Below are positions 8,132 through 16,402 of a DNA stretch of 64,000 bases, one piece after another. Position numbers and translations under genes: made by a program. Source of the stretch: BP-133 sp040756995 (GTDB taxonomy: Bacteria; Actinomycetota; Acidimicrobiia; IMCC26256; BP-133); assembly GCA_040756995.1 (NCBI GenBank), contig JBFLYK010000002.1:186001-250000 (forward strand). The letters run 5' to 3'. The notes under the pieces were generated by a model. It saw nothing but the letters and a program-made list of their open reading frames with translations. It did no database searches and had not been told where the DNA came from. Numbering within the stretch: the first letter of the stretch is position 1; every line of letters begins with the position of its first letter.

Positions 8132-9286
8132 ATGTCGCTGGAATTCGGTCTGATGAATGAGATCCAGGTTCCCCGCCCGTGGAGGGAGGACCAGGAGTAC
8201 GAGACCTACAAGCAGATCATCGCCCAGGCCATCCTGGCTGACGAGGTCGGCTGGGACTCCTTCTGGACAGTGGAACATCACTTCTTGGCGGAGTTCTCGC
8301 ACTGTTCAGCACCGGAAAGCCTCTACCCCTACATCGCCGCCAAGACCGACAACATCCGCATCGGCCACGGCGTGCGGCTGTTGCCCTTCCCGTACAACCA
8401 TCCGGTGCGGGTGGCCGAGGCGGCGGCCACGCTGGATCTCGTCTGCGACGGACGTCTGGAATTCGGGACCGGACGTTCCGTGTCATGGGACGAGCTCGCC
8501 GGCTTTGGGATCGATCCCAAGGAGACGCGAGGAATGTGGGAAGAGGCCCTCGAGGTTGTCGTCGGATCCTGGACCGAGGACGTCTTTTCGTACGATGGCA
8601 AATACTTCAACCTGCCGCCCCGCCATGTGATCCCCAAGCCGCGGCAGAAGCCGCATCCCCCGCTTTGGTGCGCCTCGACGGGACCGGAAGCGCATGAGCT
8701 CGCCGGACGCAAGGGCATCGGGCTGCTGTCGCTCACCCTGCTGGTGCCGTTGGAGGAACTGAAGAACCGCATCGACCTCTACCGTGGGGGGATCGCCGCA
8801 GCCACGCCGGTAGGCAAGTTCATCAACGATCGGGCGGCGACATTCACCCTCGTCCACTGCGCGGAGACCACTAAAGAGGCTCAGGCCACGGCCGCCGAGG
8901 CGTTCGTCTGGTACATCAAGAACGCTCTGACGATCCTGACATCGGTGGCCCGCCAGGTTCCGGCCGTCAACCCGGGCAACGGCGCCGGCTCCGAACGGGA
9001 GGAGATTGGTGCCTATGAGTACCTGCGGGCCTTCCTCGACTTCGATCCCGATCTGATCACCATGGATTACCTCGCCGAGAACAACCTTGTGATTGCCGGC
9101 GATCCCGATTACTGCATCGAGCGGGTACGGATGTACGAAGAGGTCGGGATCGACCTCTTCCTGCCGATGATGCAGCTGTATGACATTCCCCACGACAAGG
9201 TGATGCGCTCCATTCGGCTTTTCGGAGAGCATGTGATGCCGGCGTTCAAGAAGGAGGCGAGCGTCCGCGCCAGCGCGTCGTCTTGA
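8132..9286 (+). CDS. LLM-class flavin-dependent monooxygenase (luciferase-like)
   Basis: 384 residues of the bacterial luciferase-like TIM-barrel family: MSLEFGLMNEIQVPRPW at the N-terminus, WTVEHHF early on, IRIGHGVRLLP and the strand DGRLEFGTGRSVS in mid-barrel. Such enzymes use reduced FMN or F420 to oxygenate or reduce an organic substrate. A perfect AAGGAGGT precedes the ATG. The gene lies between an acyl-CoA dehydrogenase and an esterase, which fits a Baeyer-Villiger-type step followed by ester hydrolysis; that order is inference. A decayed flavin reductase gene lies at 22740-23160. Confidence 0.92.
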   Translation: MSLEFGLMNEIQVPRPWREDQEYETYKQIIAQAILADEVGWDSFWTVEHHFLAEFSHCSAPESLYPYIAAKTDNIRIGHGVRLLPFPYNHPVRVAEAAATLDLVCDGRLEFGTGRSVSWDELAGFGIDPKETRGMWEEALEVVVGSWTEDVFSYDGKYFNLPPRHVIPKPRQKPHPPLWCASTGPEAHELAGRKGIGLLSLTLLVPLEELKNRIDLYRGGIAAATPVGKFINDRAATFTLVHCAETTKEAQATAAEAFVWYIKNALTILTSVARQVPAVNPGNGAGSEREEIGAYEYLRAFLDFDPDLITMDYLAENNLVIAGDPDYCIERVRMYEEVGIDLFLPMMQLYDIPHDKVMRSIRLFGEHVMPAFKKEASVRASASS

Positions 9287-9368
9287 GGTATGACGCACGG
9301 GTCGAGCGTCTTCACTGCGCCGCCCTGCTTCAAATTCAAAGGACTTCCAACACACCGAGGAGGCAGGT

Positions 9369-10274
9369 ATGGGCAGTCCTGAGCTCGCCAGGGCCCGGGC
9401 AATGTACGAAGACCTCTTGCAGCAGTTCATGGCCAAGGGGGAAGACGCGACCGTCGACTACTTCCGGGAGACCTACGAGGCGTTCAGCGCCCAGTTCCCG
9501 ATCCCGGGCGACGCCCGGATCGAGATGATCGACGCCGGCGGCGTGCCGGCGGTGACGGTCACGGCCGAAGGTGCTTCAACGGAGAGGATGATCCTGTATC
9601 TCCACGGCGGCGGCTACGTCATCGGGTCCGCCAACGGGTACCGGTCCTTGGGGGCGGCATTGTCGCAGGCGACCGATGCCCGGGTCGTGCTCCTCGACTA
9701 CCGGCTGGCGCCGGAGAACCCTTATCCCGCTTCTGTGGAGGACGCCACTGCCGCCTACCGGTGGCTGCTCAAGACCGGTACTCCGGCGTCCGAGGTCATC
9801 CTCTGCGGTGACTCGGCGGGGGGAGGACTGGTGGCGGCGACGCTCCTCGCTCTGCGGGACGCGGGCGACCCGCTCCCCGCCGGCGGGGTGATGATCTCCC
9901 CTTGGACGGACCTGGCCCTTACCGGCGAGTCGCTCGATGTCAACGACACCATCGACCCGCTCGTCAAGAAGGGTCTTCTCGTGATGATGGCCGAGATGTA
10001 CCTCGTCGGTGCCGACCCAAAGACTCCCCTCGCCTCGCCCCTGTACGGCGACTACCAGGGCGTGCCCCCTCTGCTCATCATCGCCGGTGACGCGGAGACG
10101 CTGCGCGACGATGCCGTGCGGGTGGCCGAGCGGGCCAGAGCGACGGGCGTCAGCGTCACCCTCAACGTCGTTCCCGACCAGCTCCACATCTTTCCCGTGT
10201 TCTCGTCCTTCATGCCTGAGGCTCGCCAGGCACTCGAAGAGATCGGCGCCTTCGTCAAACAGTGCACCGGGTGA
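9369..10274 (+). CDS. Alpha/beta hydrolase, hormone-sensitive-lipase-type esterase
   Basis: 301 residues. The oxyanion-hole motif LYLHGGGYVIG is at about residue 77, the nucleophile motif CGDSAGGGLV at about 145, an Asp in IIAGDAETLRDD and the catalytic His in PDQLHIFPVF near the C-terminus: the complete HSL-family triad. No signal peptide, so it is cytoplasmic. A GAGGAGG ribosome site precedes the ATG. It follows the luciferase-like monooxygenase by 82 bp and could hydrolyse an ester or lactone made by it. Confidence 0.92.
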   Translation: MGSPELARARAMYEDLLQQFMAKGEDATVDYFRETYEAFSAQFPIPGDARIEMIDAGGVPAVTVTAEGASTERMILYLHGGGYVIGSANGYRSLGAALSQATDARVVLLDYRLAPENPYPASVEDATAAYRWLLKTGTPASEVILCGDSAGGGLVAATLLALRDAGDPLPAGGVMISPWTDLALTGESLDVNDTIDPLVKKGLLVMMAEMYLVGADPKTPLASPLYGDYQGVPPLLIIAGDAETLRDDAVRVAERARATGVSVTLNVVPDQLHIFPVFSSFMPEARQALEEIGAFVKQCTG

Positions 10275-11294
10275 TCGAGCCAGTCAACGTAACCACAAGG
10301 CGCACGATGGCACCTGCCGGTAGAGGTGCCCGGCTACATTGGGAAATTGTGAGCTGGCGTCCGTCCAGGGGAGCGCCACGGAGTGCTTCGCCCGCCCGGT
10401 GCTGGCAAAGCTGTGCTGCCCAGCCCAGCGACAGCGAGTACCTCCGGAGCCACGTCTGGCTCGGGCGCCAGCTTCATGACCGGCAGCGAAGTCGACCGGC
10501 CACGATGGCATCGGCAACGATCGGATCATGTGGGGCGTCGACATGCCCGCCAGGAAGGAACCTACCCCGGCGCCGGCGGACTTCGCCGGCATTCCGCCCG
10601 GAGAGGTGGATCTGATGATACGCAGGCGGTCGCCGAGATGTACCTGTTCGACATGGACCCGCTTCATGAGAGTGCCAACCAGATCGAGCCGACCGTCGTC
10701 GACATCGCCGAACCACTGCTGATCCCGTCGGCGCCCGGAAGAGTCGGTGGCGTCGGCCCTCCGGGACCTCGCGGCGCTGAGCGGTTCGCATCCCATAACC
10801 GAAGAGGACCTCAAGCGGACGGTCGCCGATCTGCAGGACCGCCGGCCATCCCCGACTGCCTGATGACGTAGTCTCGGGCAGCGGCCCGCTGCACCGCGAC
10901 CTGCTCTTGTCCGTCTACCAGGACGACGCGATGGACGACCACGTGATGTTCATCGGCGCCAGAAACGACTTCGACGACCCGAAATGCCGCACGCCGCGTT
11001 TCGTGGCTGGGGCGCAGTCGACATGAGGGCTGCCCAGACCTGTGTGCGCCGCAGGGGTCAGGATCCGGCGCCTCACAGACGCGTTGGTCCGGCGCGGCTC
11101 CGGCGTGGCGGGCTGGACGGTCCTCGAGTCCGACCACGCCCCTTCCCGGTAGTGGGGCACCAGACATAGGCCGGTCCCCGGAGATGCCCATAGCCGACGC
11201 CGCGTGAGCCACCGGCCAACCCGCCTCAATTCGCTGACAGAAAAGAGCAACAGTCGCCCCTCCGGCGTCAACCGAGCATTACGGTCGGTGCACA
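10275..11294. other. Gene-poor kilobase with coding remnants
   Basis: No intact gene was recognised. Three stretches look once-coding on the plus strand: AVAEMYLFDMDPLHESANQI (about 10629-10730), a C-terminus-like piece EESVASALRDLAALSGSHPI ending at the stop 10861-10863, and SGPLHRDLLLSVYQDDAMDD (about 10880-10990). They are in different frames and separated by stops, so they look like one or two decayed genes. I do not recognise the family. Confidence 0.4.
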
Positions 11295-11362
11295 AGGAAG
11301 CCTCCGTCGCTCCACGCTCGTTTCGGAGGCTTCCTATGTGGTGGACCCTGTGAGCAGGGTCC
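11295..11362. terminator. Tandem hairpins, probable transcription terminator
   Basis: Two inverted repeats: AGGAAGCCTCCG (11295-11306) pairs perfectly with CGGAGGCTTCCT (11324-11335), and GGACCCTG (11343-11350) with CAGGGTCC (11355-11362). They sit 14-80 bp beyond the stop of the minus-strand monooxygenase-like gene (11376-11669). Neither has a long T-run, common for actinobacterial terminators. Confidence 0.6.
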
Positions 11363-11375
11363 GTGGCCCCTATAG

Positions 11376-11669
11376 CTAGAGATCGAGGCTGTCGAAGTAT
11401 CTGATCGACGGGGGACCGGCGAGCATTCCGATGACGGTAGGAAAGTCGCCCCGTTCGGTACGCCAGGCCACGTACTTCTCGTGAGCGCCACGCGACTCCC
11501 ATTGCTCGACCAGCATGACCTCGTTCGGGTCATCGTCGTTCTCGTGCATCGACAAGCCCCGGCAGCCGGCGAACTCTCGTGTGCCGTCAATGATTGACCG
11601 GATGAAGGCCTTGAGCTCTTCGGTCCTGTCAGGCTGTGCGGGAAGTTCGACGATTACCATGACTGCCAT
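11376..11669 (-). CDS. Antibiotic-biosynthesis-monooxygenase (ABM) domain protein
   Basis: 97 residues forming a single ferredoxin-like alpha/beta ABM domain: VMVIVELPAQPDRTEELKAF at the start, then REFAGCRGLSMHEN and EVMLVEQWESRGAHEKYVAW. Members include quinol monooxygenases and heme-degrading enzymes, and work as dimers without a tightly bound cofactor. GGAGG precedes the ATG. It lies alone, upstream of tandem hairpins and separated by about 220 bp from the stop of Liv cluster 1. Substrate unknown. Confidence 0.8.
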   Translation of the reverse strand: MAVMVIVELPAQPDRTEELKAFIRSIIDGTREFAGCRGLSMHENDDDPNEVMLVEQWESRGAHEKYVAWRTERGDFPTVIGMLAGPPSIRYFDSLDL

Positions 11670-11888
11670 GTCGCCTCCTCACGGCGGTGTGACGCCGCCG
11701 CTGGTCCGCCGGGCGTCGGCTCGGCCCGGCACAAATCGCGATCAACGCTGTCGCCGCCCGGTGATCCGCGGGCGTTCCCTGGAGCGCTGAGCCCTCCTGC
11801 TCCAGGCTCGCGCCGAGTTCGGCGAGGAGCGCAGCACCCTCTCGGACGCGGACCGGCGCGATTCAGATCATCGCTTGATCTTGGGTGA

Positions 11889-13499
11889 TCAGTCACAGGT
11901 CAGACCGGCCGGGGCCGTCCACTTGCCCGCCACGATGGCGACGGTAAAGCTGCAGGCGTTCTTCTGGGCTGGTGCACCTTCGGCGTAGGTCAGGGGCGGT
12001 ACGAGCCCTCCGAGGTTGTCGCCCTTGATGCTGTAAAGGCCTGTTAGCAGCCGCGCTGAGGTCAGTGCGCCGGTTCCGGAGGCCTTGGAGGCGGCCTTCT
12101 CGAACAGCTTGCCTGATGCCCAGACCGCGGCCGTCGCGCCAGCGGCGGCGAGGCCCGGGTCGAACTGTTTCATGGCGGCGCGGTAGTCGGCGGTCTCGGG
12201 ACCTTCGTACATCCAGGGGAAGATGTTGGCCCCGGCAATCAGTTCGCCGCCCGCGACGTTGGGATTCTTGATCAGATCGCTAGTCAGCGTGAGGCCGGTT
12301 GCCGACCAGATGGGCTGGTATCCGATCGATGCGCAGGCGTTGGCCGTCCGTGAGAACGTCGCCGAGTCGACCGCTAACAGGAACGCCTGAACGCCCTTGT
12401 TCTTGGCCTGAAGGCAGTAGTTCTGGAGCGTCGCCTGCGGTTCGGTCAGCGACACGGCCTGCTGGTAGGTGGGCTGGAGCCCGGCCTTCTGAGCGCCGCC
12501 CTGGGTGAAGAAGGCGTCGCGGACCGCATCGCAGACCTCCGCCACTTCGACGCAGTACAGCAGGCCGAACTTCAGATTTCCTTTCCTGGCCAGCTTGCGT
12601 GCCACCCCGTAGTTCTGGTTGTAGAACTCGGTGGCGGAGGGGAACAGCATCGGCGACTTGAACCACTCCTGCGCAAGGGAGTCACCACCGACGAGGGGGA
12701 CCCGCTTTTCCTCCACGTATCGCTGGACGGCGTGGACGGTCAACGGTTGCATGTTGCCGACGAAGGCGACGACTCCGTCGCCTTCGACCATCCCCTTCAC
12801 GAGCTGGAGGGCACGCGAGGTGCTGCCCTCCTCGTCGGCGACGATGACGCGGACTTGCTGGCCGTTGATGCAACCGTGTGAGTTGACCCACGCGGCCCAT
12901 ACCTTGATCATTCGGGAGCCTCCGACCAGGGAGGCCCCGACCGCGCCGCTGTACCAGCCGACGTTGCCGAGAACGAGGGGGGGCAGGTTCGGCTGGCAAC
13001 CCGACCCGGCCGGAACCCCGGGTGTCGCCGCGTCGGAGGGGCCGGGAGCCGGGCCGGCCGGCTGACTGCCCGGGGCGGGACCCGCTCCTCGTCGCCCAAG
13101 TTGTGTCTGACCCTGAGCGGGTGCGCCCGCCGCCCCTTGGCGCGGATTGAGCGCTGCCGTGGGCGAGGCCCCGGCGCCGCCAGGCGCCGAGGCGCGAGGC
13201 TGGCCGGCGGATGGCGCCGCTGCTCCCGTCGACGGCCCAGTCGCCCAGGGAGCGGCGGCTGCCCCCGGGTCACCTGGTGACCCGGGGGCGGGGAGCGACG
13301 GTGCCGGCTCCAGGGCGGCCGCAGCCTGGTTGCTGGAGTCGACACTCGGCGCCACCGACGCTGGTCCAGCGACGCTGAGCCCCGCTCCCTGGAGCACCTC
13401 GGTCTTGTCGAGACGGGTCCCGCAGGCCGTCAGAGTAAACAGCAGACTGACCAGGAGCGCTGTCGACCGGAGAACCGGACGCGATCTGGGCGTTGACAT
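11889..13499 (-). CDS. Liv-type ABC importer substrate-binding lipoprotein (cluster 1)
   Basis: 536 residues. Signal peptide ends in a lipobox with Cys26 (LTLTAC-G). After it comes CGTRLDKTEVL and then about 140 residues of Ala/Gly/Pro/Ser-rich tether before the periplasmic-binding-protein type I fold starts near residue 168 (LVLGNVGWYSG). The fold continues with GQQVRVIVADEEGS and VVAFVGNMQPLT. The start at 13499 is chosen over one 24 bases upstream because GAGGAGG stands six bases before it. The binding protein lies 25 bp after the fused permease gene and is the last gene of the cluster. The long tether and the CG-x-RL-x2-TE-x-L motif are shared with the binding protein of cluster 2. Ligand unknown; a hydrophobic acid is as likely as an amino acid. 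Confidence 0.92.
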   Translation of the reverse strand: MSTPRSRPVLRSTALLVSLLFTLTACGTRLDKTEVLQGAGLSVAGPASVAPSVDSSNQAAAALEPAPSLPAPGSPGDPGAAAAPWATGPSTGAAAPSAGQPRASAPGGAGASPTAALNPRQGAAGAPAQGQTQLGRRGAGPAPGSQPAGPAPGPSDAATPGVPAGSGCQPNLPPLVLGNVGWYSGAVGASLVGGSRMIKVWAAWVNSHGCINGQQVRVIVADEEGSTSRALQLVKGMVEGDGVVAFVGNMQPLTVHAVQRYVEEKRVPLVGGDSLAQEWFKSPMLFPSATEFYNQNYGVARKLARKGNLKFGLLYCVEVAEVCDAVRDAFFTQGGAQKAGLQPTYQQAVSLTEPQATLQNYCLQAKNKGVQAFLLAVDSATFSRTANACASIGYQPIWSATGLTLTSDLIKNPNVAGGELIAGANIFPWMYEGPETADYRAAMKQFDPGLAAAGATAAVWASGKLFEKAASKASGTGALTSARLLTGLYSIKGDNLGGLVPPLTYAEGAPAQKNACSFTVAIVAGKWTAPAGLTCD

Positions 13500-13524
13500 C
13501 GAAGGCCTCCTCGTCTGGTGCATC

Positions 13525-15465
13525 TCAGTTAGTGGGTGTCTGTACGGGAGAACGGTCAGCGTTGCGCGGTCGGGCCGGGACGAGCGGCCTGAGGCTCAGG
13601 ATCAGGCCACGCGGCCGAAAGGTGAGCGCTGGTTGGCGCTCGGCGGCGGCGATCCGCTGGACGAAACTGGTGAGGATCTGATGACGCCCTGCCGTGCGGG
13701 CCATGAGGACCGCTCCGAGGGCAGATAGGCCGAAGATCACCGGGAGGTAGTCGGTGAGCGTCTGGCTCTCGGCGTAGGCGGGAACGACCTGGAGGATGAA
13801 GGCGGCGATGAACGGCGAGACGACGACGCCGCCGCCGGCGATGACGTGCACCGCCAGCAGGAGTAGGGAGGTGAAGTAGGCGTAGTCTGGGCTGGCGGCG
13901 TACTGGGTGACCGGGGCGAGGAGCGCTCCGCCGATGGCGGCGAGAAAAGCGGAGAGGCAGAAGACGAGCACCAGCGTGACGCTGATACTGGCGCCGTGGG
14001 TCGAGAGGGCGACCGGGGAATCGGCCACGCCCCGGAGAAGGCGGCCGAGCTGAGCCCGCTGGACCGCTAGGACGATGACGACCGCCACGGCCACGATCGC
14101 CAGACAGACGAAGTAGTAGCCCCGGTCGGAGCCCCCGAAGCTGGGCCGGGGAGCGTCCCGGTTGGACGTCTGGCCGAACATGACGCCGAGCATGTAGCCC
14201 ATTTGGTTGAGGAGAATGCCGAACCCGAGGGTGGCCAGGGCGAGGTACACGCCGGAGAGGCGGATCGCCGGCAGAGCGAGGAAGGCCCCGACGGGGACGG
14301 CCACGAGCCCGGCCAGGAGCACGCCGACCAGCCAGGGCACCCCGGCGCCGGCCACGAGATGGGCGGAGCTGGAGGCCCCGATGGCGGCGAAGGTCATCTG
14401 ACACAACGAGATCTGTCCCGACAGGCGCACCAGCAGCCCGAGCGACAGGAAGATCATCACGTAGGCCAGAGCGACCTGGAACAGCACGATTTTGCTGCCG
14501 ACGACGAAGGGGATGGCGACCAGAGTGACGATCCCGGCCGCGGTGCCGAGGAGCCGCCATCCGAGCGGCAGGGCTGCGCCCACTCGGGCCCGGACGGGTG
14601 ACCCCAGCTCCTTCAGGCGACCGCCGGCGAAGACCAGGACGAGGAACAGGAGGAGGAAGGAGACGTTGAACGGCAGCGTGCGCAGCGACTCGTAGCGGGC
14701 CAGGTACTGGTTCGACAAAGCGGCGAGGACACCGACCGCCAGCCCACCGGCATAGGTCAGGGACAGGTTCCGGAAGAGGCCGATGGCGGCCGCCCCGAAG
14801 GACTGGACGACGAGGAGGGTCAGCACAGCGGCGTTGAGTCCGACAGCCGGCGCGATGAGGACGCCGGAGGCGCAAGCAAAGACCGATCCGATGATCCACG
14901 CCCGTCGCCGCACCGGAAGCGGGTCGACACCGGTCATGTCCAACAGGATGGGATCGTCGACGACGGCTCGCATCGCCGTGCCTGACCGGCTGAGTCGGAA
15001 GTAGGCGGAGAGGCCGACGACCGCAGCCAGTCCGATGCCGACGATGATGAGCTGCCCGGTCGTGATGGCTGCCCCGGCGATACGGTGGACCGTGGTCGGG
15101 AGGAAGTCGGCGAAAATGCGGGTGTCGTGGCCAAAGATGGCGAAGCACAGCCCCTGGACGGCCAGGAGGAGCCCGAGGGTCCCGACGATCTTCAACGTGA
15201 GTGGAACATCGGCCAACGCGGCGGCGATGCGCTCCAGGATCAGTCCCCCGAGGATGCCGAAGAGCAGGATGGAGACGAGCGCCGCCAGGGGCCAGGCCAG
15301 GCCGTGGTCCTGCCGGAGGGCGTAGAACATGTAGGCGGCTGCCGCGGCGAGTGCCCCGTGGGCGAAGTTGAAGATGCCCGACGTCTTGTAGGTGAGGGTC
15401 AGCCCCAGCGCGGCGATCCCGTAGATCGAGCCGGTGACCACGCCGACGATGAGCGCATTCAGCAT
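13525..15465 (-). CDS. Fused LivH-LivM permease (cluster 1)
   Basis: About 646 residues with some 16-18 hydrophobic segments: a LivH-like half (GSIYGIAALGLTLTYKTSGI near the start) joined to a LivM-like half (from about residue 320, LSGQISLCQMTFAAIGAS). One chain therefore supplies both permeases of a branched-chain-type ABC importer. The ATG at 15465 overlaps the stop of the preceding gene; a GTG at 15477 is an alternative. Arg/Pro-rich residues end the C-terminus. It would pair with the two ATPases at 17847-19332. Confidence 0.93.
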   Translation of the reverse strand: MLNALIVGVVTGSIYGIAALGLTLTYKTSGIFNFAHGALAAAAAYMFYALRQDHGLAWPLAALVSILLFGILGGLILERIAAALADVPLTLKIVGTLGLLLAVQGLCFAIFGHDTRIFADFLPTTVHRIAGAAITTGQLIIVGIGLAAVVGLSAYFRLSRSGTAMRAVVDDPILLDMTGVDPLPVRRRAWIIGSVFACASGVLIAPAVGLNAAVLTLLVVQSFGAAAIGLFRNLSLTYAGGLAVGVLAALSNQYLARYESLRTLPFNVSFLLLFLVLVFAGGRLKELGSPVRARVGAALPLGWRLLGTAAGIVTLVAIPFVVGSKIVLFQVALAYVMIFLSLGLLVRLSGQISLCQMTFAAIGASSSAHLVAGAGVPWLVGVLLAGLVAVPVGAFLALPAIRLSGVYLALATLGFGILLNQMGYMLGVMFGQTSNRDAPRPSFGGSDRGYYFVCLAIVAVAVVIVLAVQRAQLGRLLRGVADSPVALSTHGASISVTLVLVFCLSAFLAAIGGALLAPVTQYAASPDYAYFTSLLLLAVHVIAGGGVVVSPFIAAFILQVVPAYAESQTLTDYLPVIFGLSALGAVLMARTAGRHQILTSFVQRIAAAERQPALTFRPRGLILSLRPLVPARPRNADRSPVQTPTN

Positions 15466-16091
15466 GACGGCAGGCACATCCCGCAGGGAACACGCCCCGC
15501 GGACCGGTGGGCGAGGACCGATGCCGCCGTGACCGGCTTGCCACTCACCATCAGGCAGTCGGGTCGGTGGAAGCGGGTCATCCCCTTGGACGCCACGAAC
15601 TCCTCCGAGGACAGGATGGTGGGGACAGCGCGACGAGCCTGGATCGGTGCGGATTCGCCGTTGTCCCTTCCGGCTGCCAGCTCCGTCACTCGGGCACCCA
15701 TCTCCGCCGTCTCACGCCGGATCGTCTTGATGCCGCTCAGGATCCAGCTGGCGGCGGCCACGCCGGCGACGGCCGGCGCCGCCACGCCAAAGGCGGCCCA
15801 GCCCACCAGCGACGAGTAGCGGGAGGTGCCGCTGGCGCCGATCCAGGCGCCGAGGAGGATCACGGCGCCGGCGGCGAGGCCCCCGAGGAGCACGAGCAGC
15901 TCCGTGGCACTCCAGAGCTCCGTGCGGCGTCGTTGCCGCTGGCGCACAAGCCGGCTGAGCCGGGCGACGTCGTGGGGTCCGAGTTCGGCGATGAGCACCT
16001 GGAGGGGATCTGCGGCTGCGGCCTCCCTCGGGCGCGCCGCTGTCCGAGCTCCCCGCGCGGTCAAGACATCAGACAGCTGTGACAGGGTCAT
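15459..16091 (-). CDS. Two-helix membrane protein with H-x3-C / C-x2-C tail (Liv accessory)
   Basis: 210 residues. A basic cytosolic-type region (QRQRRRTELW) is followed by two membrane spans at about 64-84 and 97-120, then a soluble tail carrying FVASKGMTRFHRPDCL and PCGMCLPSC: His175, Cys179, Cys203 and Cys206 form H-x3-C-x23-C-x2-C, a probable metal site. The same tail ends the 262-residue protein of cluster 2. Start overlaps the previous stop as ATGA, and its own stop overlaps the permease start. I know no characterised family with this arrangement; from context it is an importer accessory. Confidence 0.8.
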   Translation of the reverse strand: MTLSQLSDVLTARGARTAARPREAAAADPLQVLIAELGPHDVARLSRLVRQRQRRRTELWSATELLVLLGGLAAGAVILLGAWIGASGTSRYSSLVGWAAFGVAAPAVAGVAAASWILSGIKTIRRETAEMGARVTELAAGRDNGESAPIQARRAVPTILSSEEFVASKGMTRFHRPDCLMVSGKPVTAASVLAHRSAGRVPCGMCLPSC

Positions 16092-16402
16092 GGCCGCGCT
16101 GCGCTGGACTGGCCGTTGCCTTGCGAGCGCTCGAGTTCGTAGATCGCGTCGAGCGTGGCGTGGATGCCGCACAGCTCCCGCCACTCATCCCGAAGGTCGG
16201 CGGACAGGTAGAGCACGGCAGCGATCCCGAGCAGCATCACCGCGGTGAGACCGCCGGAGATGAGGTAGGGGATCTCCTCGGAGAAGAAGGCGGTGCGGCT
16301 CACGCCGAGATAGCCGGCGATTAGCGCCACGACCGCGGCAACCAGGGCCACCAGCGCCGCCGCCCGGTCCCATTGGTTCCGGAGCACGTGCAGAAACCTC
16401 AT
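16088..16402 (-). CDS. Small two-helix membrane protein (Liv accessory)
   Basis: 104 residues with two hydrophobic spans (about 13-32 and 45-67). The segment between and after them, EEIPYLISGGLTAVMLLGI then SADLRDEWREL, parallels the cluster 2 proteins (ADQLAYIASGGIGGLFF / SADHHDEWRKL and ADQVSYLVSSGIGGLAL), so all three are homologous. The start at 16402 overlaps the preceding stop as ATGA, with GGGAG six bases upstream. In cluster 2 a homologue is fused to the metal-motif protein, implying that the products of this gene and the next one interact. Confidence 0.78.
   Translation of the reverse strand: MRFLHVLRNQWDRAAALVALVAAVVALIAGYLGVSRTAFFSEEIPYLISGGLTAVMLLGIAAVLYLSADLRDEWRELCGIHATLDAIYELERSQGNGQSSAARP

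Noticed and set aside
13140..13420. Possible tandem DNA repeat in the binding-protein tether region
   Set aside because: Composition bias of Ala/Gly/Pro codons; no regular unit length was found.
13556..15544. Long open frame opposite/overlapping the cluster 1 permease
   Set aside because: Arg/Pro/His-rich translation without domains, a frame shadow of the high-GC permease gene, which has clear LivH/LivM motifs.
16073..16083. TGTCACA on the minus strand resembling an ECF41 -35 box
   Set aside because: Lies inside the coding start of the membrane protein gene (MTLSQL), with no CGTC at 16-base spacing.
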